Under the pieces are notes generated by a model. The model worked only from the letters and a program-made list of their open reading frames with translations. It did not search any database and was not told the origin of the DNA. A program made the position numbers and the translations under genes. A DNA stretch of 64,000 nt from Arion vulgaris (Eukaryota > Mollusca > Gastropoda > Stylommatophora > Arionidae), in assembly GCA_020796225.1 (NCBI GenBank), contig CM036759.1, forward strand, positions 71,401,512-71,465,511. The letters are read 5' to 3'. This document shows positions 20,157-31,533 of this stretch, one piece after another (position 1 is the first letter of the stretch; every line of letters begins with the position of its first letter).

Positions 20157-21492
20157 GGGTCAAAGACGCATGGGGACAACGCTGTGCCAGGGTTAGTGAA
20201 GGGGCACTAATCAAGACCCTGTCCCCTACCTCCACGTGGTGATCCTGTAAACAGACTTTGGTTCCGGTCTGGCCAAGTGAGCACAGAGATCAAAGGAGAG
20301 CTGCTGGTAGTGGTAGCAGTGCAAGAACGGAAAAGAAAAGTAGTTCCACAAAATTACGAACAAAAAGAATGCATCTCCTGACCGAATGTACAATAAAATA
20401 TGCCAGAGTTGCCAAAAAGTAAGAAACAGCAGTATACGAGTCGTCTGCGAACGAATGGTAACTCCCCCAGAGTAAATGATCGAATTAAAGGGATGAGAGG
20501 TGCATCCCAAAGCAGATATGTGGGCCTACATGGGGTGAAACTTGGGAGTCCTGTACCCGGGCAGTCTTGAGGCACGAAAAAAATAAAAATGTCTTGGCAA
20601 CTGTCTTCGAAAACTCTAATGTATCGTGCCGATATATGGGAAGATTGCAGTAGACTCCGTATCATAGGCTTAGCGCAGATAGTTACTGGGTAAGGTTGGG
20701 CAAGCGCAAATTCTAAAGTTGCGTTTTAGTGCCTAACGAGCTGCCCTCCCGGGACAACCGTGCAAGGTACTGTTCAAATAACAACTAACATCCCCGGAAG
20801 CACTGAGGCGGGTGATGCCTAACGGGACAACCGGGCAAGGTACTGTTTGCATTTACAACTAACATCCCCGGAAGAACTGGGGTGGGTGATATCTGGCGAG
20901 CGCAAAATCTCAGTTGCGTTGCTAGCGCCAATTGAAGCGACCCTCTATATTATTTGTGCTTAGCCCCAGTCCAGTGTTTCCCGGGACTAGGGAAAATGCA
21001 GGGTAGAAACTGCAAATTGCCGACTCGCGCCTCGAAAAGGCTGAGAATATTCCTACTCTGGAATAAACTCAAATGGTCAGTAAAGTAAGGCCGACAATGC
21101 AAAGATCTGACAGGCTGTCTGGATCCAAACTTTGACGAAGACCGATACTTTACATGATATGTTACATGAGTATTACGCCGTCCCAGGACAAGCATATAGG
21201 CCCCGTAAAATGTTCCTAATTCGGAACGACTTCACAGTCAGTAAGGACATATCAGTAGTAACTCACTGTTTGGCGTAGATCACAAAGCCCAAATATACGG
21301 CAAAAACTGATCGAAAAGGCATATATCCGGGCCGAAATATTCGGTTGAATGGATCGTACCCTAGGCAAGCTACCCTAGTAAATCAACAGCTGGCTGAAAT
21401 CGGGTAGACTGGCCTAGTCACCATGGGCGCATAATCGTCAGCATAGATCAAGCATTCTTGTCAAAGGAAAAATTATATATCACAAGAAGAAT
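20157..21492 (+). mobile_element. NA element, full length
   Basis: GGGTC at 20,157-20,161 pairs with GACCC near 20,215. It encloses a GACGCA/TGTGCC hairpin and a GTTAGTG/CACTAAT hairpin. The interior holds a tandem repeat of the CCCCGGAAG(C/A)ACTG-GGTGAT block (about 20,795 and 20,870) and the AACGACCCTCTATA block. The 3' end is AATTATATATCACAAGAAGA followed by AATGAACGACAGAG. No conserved frame. It is the best complete + strand copy outside the two nests and abuts a LINE C-terminal fragment. Confidence 0.7.
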
Positions 21493-21722
21493 GAACGACA
21501 GAGACAAGCAAGGTTCTTCGGGTATATAATGCGAAGGGGAGGTTTAGAACATTTGGTGACATGTTAAATTCAGGGAAGGAGAAATCGTTGGAAGACAGGG
21601 CGAAGAATTTGGATGGTCTGACATCATGGTTCGACAAAAGATAGACGTCAGAACATGCATCAGACAGAGAGTTGTAGAGAGACATGATCGCCTATGCCAG
21701 CAGGCCTGGCACTTGATTGATC
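21493..21722 (+). pseudogene. LINE C-terminal fragment
   Basis: The + frames give RQARFFGYIMRRGGLEHLVT, GRRNRWKTGRR, LDGL/MV context, then DRELWRDMIAYAS with small frameshifts. This is the C-terminus of a LINE family with the RQARFFGHIMRR signature. It is 5' truncated at the NA 3' end. Confidence 0.65.
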
Positions 21723-22359
21723 AATTCTTTTTTTTTTTTTTATTAAGAATGATCTGACCAGCATCTAAGCAATATAATAGTAGTGGACTAACCTTTTATC
21801 CTGGGGAAAGAAGTTCAAAAGTAGTTGCTATTTATTTTTTTTCAACCAAGACTGATCTCGCCCACATCTTAGCAATATAGCTGTGGATTGACCTTTTACC
21901 CAGAGGTGAAGGGTCATGGATATTTTGTTGGACCAGGAAAATTATTGTATCTAACCGTGACAGGTCTCATGTTTGTCCTTTGACCTGGATATCACCTTGA
22001 ATCTTATATCTCTAGACGAGCAGCTACATAATTGTGGATTTATTTTTGTAGAATTTTTTTTTTTTGGAAACTGATTTTTGTTAATAAATGTTATCTCGTT
22101 GATGTACTTTATTATTGATGTCTATTTCATTGACTTGAACTTTTGTATGTATATTTTATTGAACTTTTGACCTCTGCATGTCTTTTTGATTGATTTGAAC
22201 CTTTGACCTGTTTGATCACAAATGTATGTTCAATGAACAGCAAAACTTTGCTTAGGTATGATCTAGCATGATTGATGACTTTAGCACAAAAGAAAGAAAT
22301 GAAGTGTCTTAAAATTTCTATTTGTATACTTACTTTCTTGTGTGATTATTTCTCTATCT
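21723..22359. repeat. T-rich spacer with short direct repeats
   Basis: Two diverged units (about 21,770-21,810 and 21,870-21,915) share AGCAATATA..GTGGA-TGACCTTTTA-CC. A homopolymer T run lies at 21,728-21,742. From 22,070 to 22,220, four loose units of TTGAACTTTTGACCT / TTGATTGATT occur. Nothing coding is evident. Confidence 0.45.
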
Positions 22360-22465
22360 GTTTGATTGATATTTGTCATGTTTTCCTTTTAATGTCAGTC
22401 TTCAGCTCTCTTCTCCAGCTATTTCTAGGCCTTCCCCTACTCTTCTTACCTTGCAGGTTTTTACA
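22360..22465 (-). pseudogene. LINE C-terminal stub (antisense)
   Basis: Minus-strand text gives NLQGKKSRGRPRNSWRREL followed by KTDIKR, the GRPR.SW signature of LINE C-termini. About 100 bp remain, joined directly to the RNase H fragment on the other strand. Confidence 0.5.
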
Positions 22466-23035
22466 CAACGAAACAGTGGTACACTGCATGAGGACTGCGG
22501 CGCTTTCAAGACAACATCGAGCATGACTATGGAGATCACTGGCTGCCTCCAGGGCTCTGTCATGGGTGGCTGAGCAACAGGTAACCCATACGATTATCAT
22601 ATCAGACTCGATGAATATGCTTCAAAGGATTGAATCTGGAAGTCTACGCGTGGAATGTGTGGACATCATTTGGAGATCACATCTCAAGAAAATGACTTGG
22701 CTGTACACACTGGAGTTCAGGAAAACAAGCGTGCTGACTTTCTGGCAAACAACGCCTCAACTCAAGCGGGCAGAAGCATGGACAAAGCTGATATAATCAA
22801 TGCGGTACGCTCATTTATGTGACACGAACGAGCCTCACACACAGAAACGAGTTCAAGAATTAGGCACTAAGTTTGGACATGCCAGACAGTGTTGTCTTCG
22901 TGGTAGAAAGAGAAGATATACTAATCAGCTTCTAATGGGTATGGTGAGCAAATGGACTTTGGTATGGCTGCTGCAGCAGAGGATGGAGCACGAATGGGAA
23001 TGCCCAATGTGCCATGATGTTGATCGCATAATATA
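22455..23035 (+). pseudogene. RH2-type RNase H domain fragment
   Basis: With frameshifts the + strand encodes HEDCGAFKTTSSMTMEI, then AASRALSWVAEQQ, IISDSMNMLQRIESGSLR (RNase H catalytic Asp block) and a degraded C-terminal part ending in WECPMCHDVDR near 23,025. The SSMTMEI and SDSMN..Q.IESG motifs are those of the RH2 group but with different residues, so it is a separate family member. RT and EN are absent. At least three frameshifts. Confidence 0.65.
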
Positions 23036-23039
23036 ACCT

Positions 23040-23330
23040 TGCAATGTGTGTCCTATCAATCGTCAGCTTCTCTTCCTCAGCTATTTTTCCACTGGTATCT
23101 GCTTAGTTCTTTCTCAGAGTTCATAATCTTATCATACCATCTCAGTCCCTCTATTCTACATAAACAAGTCAACAAATTAGTGGATATAATCCCAATGGAC
23201 ATACAATTGAACATTTCTAGCTTGTTTTCCACTGGTTATCTGTTTAGTTTCAATTCGTAATGTTATACCATCTCAGTCTCTATTCTACATGTTTTATTAC
23301 AGAATCATTTGTTTTTGGTGATAGACATTA
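23040..23330 (+). repeat. Imperfect tandem duplication of about 110 bp
   Basis: TTTCCACTGGTATCTGCTTA ... CATACCATCTCAGTCCCTCT ... ATTCTACAT at 23,085-23,165 is repeated as TTTCCACTGGTTATCTGTTT ... TATACCATCTCAGTCTC ... TATTCTACAT at 23,224-23,292. No reading frame of interest. Confidence 0.55.
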
Positions 23331-23657
23331 CACATTTTATATATCCTACCAAAACTGCTGATTATGTATTCTACTATCAGAGATTATACTATTTTAATAA
23401 ATTATTAATGATTGACTTTTGTTCTTTTGTCGGTACACTGTTACCGGGTTGTTGCCTAGAATCGTGATTTTCTGTTTCTGTCTTGCACTGCTCTAGCCAT
23501 TTCACACATTGTCCACTTTAGTGTACTCCTACTATTCGTTCATTTCATAGCTACACATGCATGTCTCGTGAGCTCTGACGTATTCAGTGTGTATTACTAG
23601 GAACAGCTGTGGACTAAGGTGTGTCTATTACCAGTGTCATACATTGAATGGTACTTA
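23331..23657. other. No recognised feature
   Basis: AT-rich spacer with no repeat found elsewhere in the window and no motif-bearing frame. Confidence 0.4.
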
Positions 23658-24015
23658 GGGTCGAAGGCGCAGTGGGACAACGCTGCGCCAGGGTTAGTAA
23701 AGGGGCTCCGACTCAAGACTCTGTGCCCGCCCTCCATGTGGTGACCCTGGAAACACTCTGGTTCTGGTCAAGTGGGCACAGGGATTGAAGGAGAGCTACA
23801 GGTAGTGGTAGTAGTGCAAGCACGAAAAGCAATACAGGTCAGAAAATCCCTGAACAACGCACACATCTCCTGGCCGATGTCTGCTAAATTTTGCCCAAGT
23901 TCCCAAAAGTATGAAACAGCAGTGTACAAGCGTCCGCGAATAAAATGCTAACGCCCTGGAGTATAAAGAACGAATTAAAGGGATGAGAGGTGCATCCCAA
24001 AGCAATTACATGAGG
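23658..24015 (+). mobile_element. NA element, 5' fragment
   Basis: GGGTCGAAGGCGCAGTGGGA starts the 5' module at 23,658, with TTAGTA/AACTC-type hairpin remnants. The text follows NA through the CATCCCAAAGCA block at 24,000. It then meets an oppositely oriented NA 5' fragment. The 3' 70% of the element is missing. Confidence 0.6.
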
Positions 24016-24019
24016 CTAA

Positions 24020-24386
24020 ACTCTGAGCCTTACACATTGTTCTCATAGATTCCGTCCCCACAGCTGGCAATTTTAATGCAGCCATTTACTACGGAGGAGT
24101 TGGTATTCATTCACAGACGACTTGTATGCTGCTATTTCTTGCATTCTAGCACTTTTCATTGGTCATCAGCCAGGAGACGAGTGCCTTTTATTCAGGGTTA
24201 TGGACCTGTGTAACGTGTCTATGCTTGCACTACTACCACAACCTGTAGCTTTCCCTCAATCTCTACCCGCTTAGCCAGATAGGATGCTGTCTGTTTTCAG
24301 GGTCACCATGTGGAAGTGGGGTAGGGTCTTGATCAGTGCCAACTCACTGACCCTAGCGCACACTGTCCCTTTATGCCATTTGCGTG
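24020..24386 (-). mobile_element. NA element, 5' fragment in inverted orientation
   Basis: Minus-strand NA text with its 5' end near 24,386 and the CACTGA/TCAGTG hairpin near 24,338-24,352. It forms an inverted pair with 23,658-24,015, the two 5' ends pointing outward and a junction of only a few bases. Confidence 0.6.
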
Positions 24387-24940
24387 TGCAGCCCCTGTGG
24401 AAGTAGTTAAATGTACTCTGAAATCATGAAGGTATAAGTCTTTAATACATGCCCAATAGACCAATGAGAAATTGTAGCATGGTCAATTTCACTTGTACAA
24501 TTTAATTTCAAACATTTCACATGCAGGCAATTTTATGGGCATTTGATTCATAAGAATGACATTCTAAACAAACAAAAATCACCTGTCATCAAAAAAATAT
24601 GCATGAACACATTTGAAATGAATTTAGGGAAGCATAGACTGATTGAATTTAGGGGAGCAGGGACTACTGATATATGCCTCATCTAAATAATCAGAAACTC
24701 CTGCAGTCAATCTACGACCAACTATAGATAACTAGGCCAGACACCTGACCAGGTATTCCCTGACCTAGATCAGAAAAGGGGCTGGAAATTACAGATGTTT
24801 GATAGAACACTGCACACATTTTTGCAATTTTACTCAATTCTGTGAGTCTATGGTTATTTATTGGTGAAAAATATTCATAATTTAATTAAACGTAACTTGT
24901 TGCATAACATAACTTTTGATTTAGCATTTTGTGTTGATTT
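24387..24940. other. AT-rich unique spacer
   Basis: No shared repeat and no recognisable frame. Contains two short near-repeats (TGAATTTAGGGAAGCATAG and TGAATTTAGGGGAGCAGGG, 24,620-24,662). Confidence 0.4.
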
Positions 24941-25044
24941 TAAAATGAATGTCTATATACACCAATACTGGAATGCGGGGTCACGTGGTGTAGTTGTGGT
25001 CCAATTTCCCATAATTCTTAACCGAGTCCGAAGGCCCATAAGTT

Positions 25045-25073
25045 TATAGTTGGCTCTGGTCAAGCCAACTATA
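25045..25073. other. Perfect 11-bp inverted repeat
   Basis: TATAGTTGGCT, loop CTGGTCA, AGCCAACTATA. It lies within a 0.5 kb region (24,975-25,470) that resembles no other part of the window. Function unknown; it could be a terminal or internal palindrome of an unclassified repeat. Confidence 0.6.
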
Positions 25074-25479
25074 CCTTCACATGGTGCTCCCTCGTTTAAA
25101 GTAACACGGCTGTGGCAAAAGCGAGTCCCCAGCACTATAATTGGGCCTTCAATGCCTGAAGAGGTAAAATACAAGGCTGTGGCAAGCCAGACAAAAACCC
25201 CTGGGGAGGTGTGATTCCCCTTTAGGTGAAGCAGATGCTGGACTCACCAGTGTGTGGACACGTCCCGATCCCCACCAAGATCACACCCCAGGGAGCCCAC
25301 TTTGGTTAAAATAAAAGCTGAGAAGGAAACTCCTAAAAACCTCTGATGCCTGGCAGGCAATGTTGGGAAGACCCATAACTTCCCCACCAAGACAGACATG
25401 TCAGCAAGACGCAGGCACCATGAAATGGAAAAAAGACAACACACAATATGGTTAGTGAGTGTGCTCAGATCTTCTTCTT

Positions 25480-25660
25480 TGAGTTCGTTCTTTACAACCA
25501 ATTTTAATCACTCTTTGTGATATGTTTGATCTTTCCCAAAAACGTGTATACCTTGCACATTGGTTTGTAGGCCCCTAAACGCATAAGACTTCTACACGTT
25601 TAGGACACATGCATCCGATTTCAGCCAAACCTCCTTAGTCGCCTCTTACGACATGCGTGG
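25480..25660 (-). mobile_element. Decayed NA 3' fragment
   Basis: Plus-strand text TTCGTTCTTTACAACCAATT, CACTCTTTGTGATATGTTTG and CCGATTTCAGCCA follows the order of the NA 3' end at 62,650-62,780. It is strongly diverged. It ends near the CGCCTCTTACGACATGC motif. Confidence 0.4.
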
Positions 25661-25869
25661 CAGGTAACAGTGGTTCTATTCTTTACACCCCAAATTTGGG
25701 CCCGTAACCACTCGGGCGGCTCAGATATTTACTAAGATATGGGGTTGCTTCTGTGGACTGCTGCCAGATGTGAGCAACGCCGGTTCCCAAGCCTCTAAGG
25801 TATTCACCCCAAACTACTGACAGTAGCTCTGCGCATCAAATAACCAAGAATTAAACACAGTATTACAAC

Positions 25870-25949
25870 TGTTCAAAACAAGAACAGCACACTAAAAATA
25901 ATGCAATTGAATGCAGAAGGTGTTGCCAGAAAGAAACTCGAACTCCAAA
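25870..25949 (+). pseudogene. JK element, start of endonuclease domain (outermost layer of nest)
   Basis: The + frame gives IMQLNAEGVARKKLEL, the usual opening of the EN domain in jockey-type elements (I.Q.N..G...K..EL). It is cut at 25,949 by the RH1 insertion and resumes at 33,592. The segment 25,940-25,949 (GAACTCCAAA) is repeated at 33,592-33,601 (GAACTGCAAA), a 10-bp TSD with one mismatch. Confidence 0.7.
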
Positions 25950-27723
25950 CCTCCAACTCGGCAAAGCAGCGAACGAGGCCTACAGGAAAAAGTTACTGGT
26001 TCGAACGCAAGTATTGGCCAGAGACGATTAAATATTACCCAATGGAATGCCGAAGGTATTCATCACAAAAAGCAAGCACTCGCAATAATACTTGCAGAAG
26101 ACGATCTTGACGTTGCGTACATACATGAGACACACCTAAATTCCCAACATAGATTCGAGATTAAAGGTTACCAAACCTTTAGAATAGACAGAAGGACACA
26201 AGGGTGGAGTCCTCACCCTAGTACGAAACGGAATTCCTGCGAAGCAAACGGAAGGAACCACAGGAAGTGCAGCGCACTAGAGATTGTAGGCGTCCTAATC
26301 ACTTGTAACGAAATGCAGATTCTTCTGTACAACCTATATTGCCCAAGTGACATCTCGCTGTCACTCGATGCAATGAATATCAATGATACAGTATGAATTG
26401 TCGTCTGTGATTCCAACAGTCACTCGGAACGATGGGGCTACCTCGAAACAAACAGCAGAGGCGTAGAAGTGGAAGACTGGGAGATAGAGAACAACCTGTT
26501 CCTCATCAATGCCCCAGACGATCCGCCAACCTTCTACTCGAGAATGTGGCATACGACGAGCACCCCAGACTTGGCCTTTGCAACAAGCGATTTATCCACA
26601 AAAACAGTCCGTACAGTGACCATATACTGGTCAACCTGCAAGTAAACCTCAATTTTGTACCCGAGCCCAAAATGTGATTGCCACGATGGAACTACAAGAA
26701 AGCAAATTGAAAACAGTATGGGGCACTTACTGATGCCAATGTTGAACGTATCAACATGCATGAAAAGAAAAACATGCGATCTGTGCAAGGAACTGTCACA
26801 AGCAATCCTGAAAACGGCATGGGGGACCATTCCTAGAGGCGCACGAAAGAATTACAAGCCATACTGGACAGCAGAGGTTCAGAAGCTTGAAAAAGACCTT
26901 AAGATGGCAAGGAGTGAGGCAGAACAGGCACAGTCAGTGGCGACCAATACTGCTTACAAGGAGGCAGCAGCTAAATACAGAAGGGAGGTAAAACGAGTGG
27001 CGCGACAGAGTTGGTTGCACGGGCAAACTCATGGAGCGTATGATGAACAAACGGCTATCTTGGCACTTAGACAGCAAAGGGCTTCTCATGTCACAACAGG
27101 GAGGCTTCCGAAGATAACGATCTACAGATCATGTAACCTGATCAGGAAATCGAGGATGGTTCCCAAGAAAAGAAACAGACCCTGGCAGTCTTGGTAGATA
27201 TGGAGAAGGCGTTCGACAGTCTGGAAGGAAGGTATAAGGCTGAAACTCCTCACCCCCGGGATAAAGGGAAGAATGTACAAGTGGCTTGATAGATACCTAG
27301 AGAACAGAACAGCAAGGGTTCAGGGGTACACAAGCATGAAGGCCACACTAGAGCAAGGAGTCCCAAGGAGGAGTGCTCTCACCAACCCTCTTTCTAATCT
27401 TTGTCAATGACATTGCAATATGCCTGCCAGAACGAGTACACTCTGCCATGTATGCCGATGACCTGGCAATATGGGCAAGGGAAGAGTCAATGCCCACAGC
27501 AACAAATCGACTGCAAGTTACGTTAAATAATCTGGAAGTGTGGTCAGAAAAGAATATGAACATAAATGCTTCAAAAACCACTTACACTGTATTCTCCCAG
27601 AACAACCAGGATTACAAGATAAAGCTTAAAGTCAATGGGCAGGAACTTCCAGAATGCAAGACCCCAACGTACCTAGGAGTCACACTCGATAGAAAACTGA
27701 CTTGGTGCCATCAAATTAAAAAT
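25950..27723 (+). pseudogene. RH1 element, EN and RT part (second layer of nest)
   Basis: This copy starts within the RH1 5' untranslated region (CCAACTCGGCAAAGCAGCGA; compare 51,095). EN begins near 26,030 (ITQWNAEGIHHKKQALAIIL), with a QETHL-type block near 26,125 (here IHETHL) and FYSRMWHTTSTPDLAFATSD near 26,530. A deletion in the linker near 27,012 removes several hundred bases. RT carries LVDMEKAFDS near 27,190, FLIFVNDIAI and the catalytic YADDLAIW (27,451), ending YLGVTLDRKLTW at 27,705. Frameshifts break it. The sequence quality is good, so it is the best reference for RH1. RH2 interrupts it at 27,723; it resumes at 32,012. Confidence 0.8.
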
Positions 27724-28563
27724 TGTGATCGTAGTCTAGCTTTTACGGAACACATAGCTCATGTGATAATGAAGGCGTGGAAAGGTTTGCTGGCGATGAG
27801 GGTAATGGCTGCGGCGGATTGTGAACAGCGCCATCTTTGTCTCTTATACCAGGGTCTGGTCTTTTCTGTGCTTGAGTATGCGCTGGCGATCCTGACTCTC
27901 AGTCATAGTCAGATAGAACGACTGGAAAGAATACAGAGCGAGGCTATGCGCATTATACTTGGGTGCACTAAAGACACGTCGTGCAGGGCGATGCGCTATC
28001 TCCTTGACTATCCTACTATGGAGTATAGAATACTGATGAGCCGTGCACGAGCATACCTTCGAGTCAATGCTGACACACAACATCCCTTGCACATGGAAAT
28101 AAAGAGACAAAAAGGAAATAAAGAGACAAAAAGGAAATAGGTTAAAAAGAGGAAATCTTGGATGGGTCAGGCCGAGGACTGTATTGAACAGGTGTGTACA
28201 CTTGAAGACATTGATCCCGGTGAAGAATGGATACCAGTGCCAACAGGAATCGCTACATCCTTTTCTGTATGCATCGAACTTGCTAAAGAATGCAGACAAC
28301 ACAACCCACTTGTCGTGGAGGCAGAGGTTCAGGCATTCATTTCTGAGAACGCATCTGCGCATGATGTAATCATTTATACGGATGGTTCGATGATTCGACA
28401 TGTGCGGAGCTCATGGGCTTTCACTGCTCAGGTCGGAGGTGATGTGAAGGAAGACAGTGGTGGTTTTGCCATGACTACGAGCAGTCTCACTATGGAAATC
28501 ATGGCGGTTACCAAGCGATGATTTGGCTAGAATCAGACTTTTATCCATGCATGTTTTCTCAGT
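27724..28563 (+). pseudogene. RH2 element, RT C-terminus and RNase H start (third layer)
   Basis: One frame runs nearly unbroken: EHIAHVIMKAWKGLLAMRVM, YQGLVFSVLEYALAILTLSH, RLERIQSEAMRIILGCTKDT and RARAYLRVNADTQHPLH. After a short AAAGGAAATAAAGAGACA duplication it continues in RNase H: DVIIYTDGSMIRHVRSSWAF and TTSSLTMEIMAV. It is 5' truncated in RT. Flanks TTAAAAAT at 27,716-27,723 and 32,012-32,019 form an 8-bp TSD in RH1. It is interrupted by a CR LINE at 28,564. Confidence 0.8.
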
Positions 28564-29957
28564 CAACTGTTGACAACAGAGCAGGAGCAGGATATGAGAT
28601 GGACATCCCACTTTGAAGATGTGCTAAACAGACCTGATCCTGAACATCCACCGGATATTCCACCATCCACGGATATTCCACGCCGAGGATATTGATATCA
28701 ACCTGAAATTGCCAGAAAGCAAGAAATAGTAAAAGCTATTGGATCCCTGAGAAACAACAAAGCACCGGAAATGATGAAATGACAGCAGAGCTTTTCAAGA
28801 TCGATCCCATCTTAGCTGCAAACATATTAGAGCCACTCTTTGCAGATATCTGGGAGAAAGAAGAATTGCCTAAGGATTGGACTAGGGTACTGTGGTGAAA
28901 ATCCCCAAGAAAGGAGACCTAACAGATTGCAATAACTGGAGAGAAATCACGTTGCTTTCAATCCCAAGTAAGATATTCTGCAAAATTGTCATAATGCGAA
29001 TACAAGAAGCAATAGATAAGTGTCTACGAATGGAGCAAGCAGGATTTAGGAAAGGAAGAGGAACAAATGAACATATATTTACCCTGCGTAACATTTTAGA
29101 ACAATGCAGCGAGTGGCAAAGGACTATATACATCAACTTCATAGATTTTGAAAAGGCAATCGACAGCATCCACAGAGACAGCCTATGGAAGATACTAAGA
29201 CAATACGGCGTACCGCAGAAGCTTGTCAACATCATAGCCCTCTTCTATAAAGATTTCTCCTGCAACCTAAAGAATTCCAACAAAACATTCCCAGTAAAAT
29301 CTGGTGTAAGACAGGGATGCATAATGTCCTCTCTTTTGTTTAGTATTACAATTGACTGGGTGCTAAAAATGCCATAAAACAACAAGCACCAAGAGGAATA
29401 AGATGGACCCCTTTCGATATGCTTGAGGACCTGGACTTTGCAGATGATATAGCCCTGGTGTCACACAAATATGAACATATACAAGAGAAAAGTACAATAC
29501 TTCACAGCACGGCACAGACAGTAGGACTCAAAACAAACACAGGAAAAACAAAAATTATGACAAACAGTGAAATCCAACAACCAGTAATGTTAGAAAATGA
29601 AACACTGGAAAGGGTTGAGCAGTTTACATATCTTGGTAGTGTACTGACACTAAATGGTGGTACAGAGGAAGATATAAAATCACGTCTAAGTAAGGCCAGA
29701 ACCGCTTTTGCCAGAATGAAACCAGTATGGAAGTCCAAAATCTACAATAGGACCACAAAGCTTAAACTCTATAAAGCATTGTTTTGCCAGTTTTGCTCTA
29801 CGGATCGGAGTGTTGGAGGATGACCAAAGGAGATACTAGCATGCTGTCAGTTTTCCACCACTCTTGTCTTCGCAGAATCTTGGGAATCTTTTGGCCAGTA
29901 AAAATATCCAATAACCAACTACTCCAAGATACAAGACAAGAGGCAATGAATGACATA
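28564..29957 (+). pseudogene. CR LINE, RT part (fourth layer)
   Basis: It begins in the linker (LLTTEQEQDMRWTSHFEDVL) and carries RT: IPKKGDLTDCNNW near 28,905, QAGFRKGRGTNEHIFTLRN near 29,040, NFIDFEKAIDSIHRDSLW near 29,140, SGVRQGC near 29,300, DLDFADDIALVSH near 29,430, then FTYLGSVLTLNGG and SECWRMTKGD. Frameshifts occur near 28,770, 29,375 and 29,800. TSD ATGTTTTCTCAGT (28,551-28,563 and 31,534-31,546) proves insertion in RH2. It is 5' truncated, and an NA element cuts it at 29,957. Confidence 0.85.
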
Positions 29958-31258
29958 TGGGGTCAAAAGGCTCATGAGGTCATGGTGGTAACATGAGCCA
30001 GGGTTAGCGAGGGCGCGCGCTAACCAAGACCCTGCCCCTAACCTCCACGCGGTGACCCTGAAAACAGACTCTGGTTCTGGTCTGGCTAAGAGGGGCAGGG
30101 ATCGGGAGAGGAAACTACTGGTAGTGGTAGCAGTGCAATTACGGAAATACGATAAAGATACATACAAATAAAATGCACAATTCTTCTGACCGATGTCCAA
30201 CAAGATATTGCCCAAGTCCCTGAACGCAAAGAAACAGCAACGAAACGTCTCAGAAATGGATGAGAGGTGCATCCAGTGACCAAAGTATGCCCAAGTAGGG
30301 CGAAGCTCGAAGCCCTGAGGAGGGGGCAAACATTGCCAGCCCGTCTGCAAGAATAAATAAGACAGGACCGTAACGAATGAAAGTCTACCCTCGTGTTGGT
30401 GCGAGAGAAGATTGCAGCTGACCCCGCATTGGTAGCCTGGTGCAGATACATGTACTGGGCAAGGTTTGCCGAGCGCAAAAGAACAAGTTGCGTTTAGTGC
30501 ATACGAAACTACCGCCCTGGGAAAACCGTGCAAGGTACTGTGCGATTAAAATTAACATCCCCGGAAGAACTGAGGTTGGTGATGCCTAACGGAACTGCCA
30601 GCCTTGGGGCAACTGGGCAAGGTTCGATTGCAGTCGTAACTAACATCCCGGAATAACTGGGGCGGGTGATGGCGGCGCGCGCAAAATCCTCAGTTACGCT
30701 TATAGTGCCCACTGAAACGACCCTCTACATTGCTTGTACTCGGTCCCATGCCAGTGCTTTTGAGGTTAATTGCAAATTGCCACGACCGATCACGCGTCTA
30801 GAAAAGGCTGAGAATGTTCCTTCCCGGATCAAGCTCAAAAATGTACGGTAAAGCAAGGCGACAATGTCACGGACCAAACAGGAAGCCGGGTCCTGAACAT
30901 TGGCGAAGGCCGATACTTTACACGGTGTTTTATACGAGTAAGACGCCGTCCGAGGACAAGCTGACAAGCCACGAGAAATATTTCTCAGCCAGAACGGGTA
31001 AAGCAGCGTAACTCACTGTCTTGGCGTAGATCACAAAGCCCAAATATACGGCAAAGTTGATCGAAAAGGCGTAGATCCGAAGGATCGTACCTAGGAAAGT
31101 TCACCTAGTAAATCAAAAGCTGGCAGAAACGGACGGGCGGGCCTAGTCACCATGGGCGCAAATCGTCCCACGTAGATCACTCCGTTCTTGCCAGTGGACC
31201 AATTATACATCACAATAAGAATGATCAAATTGGCCGTGAAGAATGTTAGCAGAAGAAG
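29958..31258 (+). mobile_element. NA element, full length (innermost layer), 9-bp TSD
   Basis: It is flanked by AATGACATA at 29,949-29,957 and 31,259-31,267. The 5' end folds as a three-way junction: GGGTC 29,960-29,964 with GACCC 30,028-30,032; GGCTCATG 29,969-29,976 with CATGAGCC 29,992-29,999; GGTTAGCG 30,002-30,009 with CGCTAACC 30,018-30,025. The first ~250 bp match the RH1 5' end. The 3' end is TTATACATCACAATAAGAAT ... TTAGCAGAAGAAG. No conserved frame; minus-strand ORFs are incidental. Confidence 0.85.
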
Positions 31259-31533
31259 AATGACATACTCAAAAGAGAAGATGGAAATGGCTCGGACATG
31301 TTATGAGAATGAGACAAGAAATGCCTGCAAGGATAGCCCTAACTTGGACACCAGAAGGAAAGAGAAAGAAAGGCAGACCACGGACAACATGGAGGCGCAT
31401 GATGGAAGAGGAACTGACACCGCATCTCTGACGTGGGGCTCTGCGCTGAAGGTTGCAGGGGACAGGAGAGCATGGAAAGTCCTTTCTGAAGCCCCATGTG
31501 TCACTAGGCATGACGGGATTAAGTAAGTAAGTA
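31259..31533 (+). pseudogene. CR LINE C-terminus and AAGT tail
   Basis: Continuation of the LINE interrupted by NA. It gives the blocks MRQEMPARIALTWTPEGK, RKRGRP/RTTWRRMMEEEL, KVAGDRRAWKVLSEAP and CVTRHDGIK-stop, followed by an (AAGT)n tail to 31,533. Confidence 0.8.

Noticed and set aside
29958..30040. HDV-like self-cleaving ribozyme at the NA/RH1 5' end
   Set aside because: The helices nest as a simple three-way junction. The HDV order of strands (double pseudoknot) is not present.
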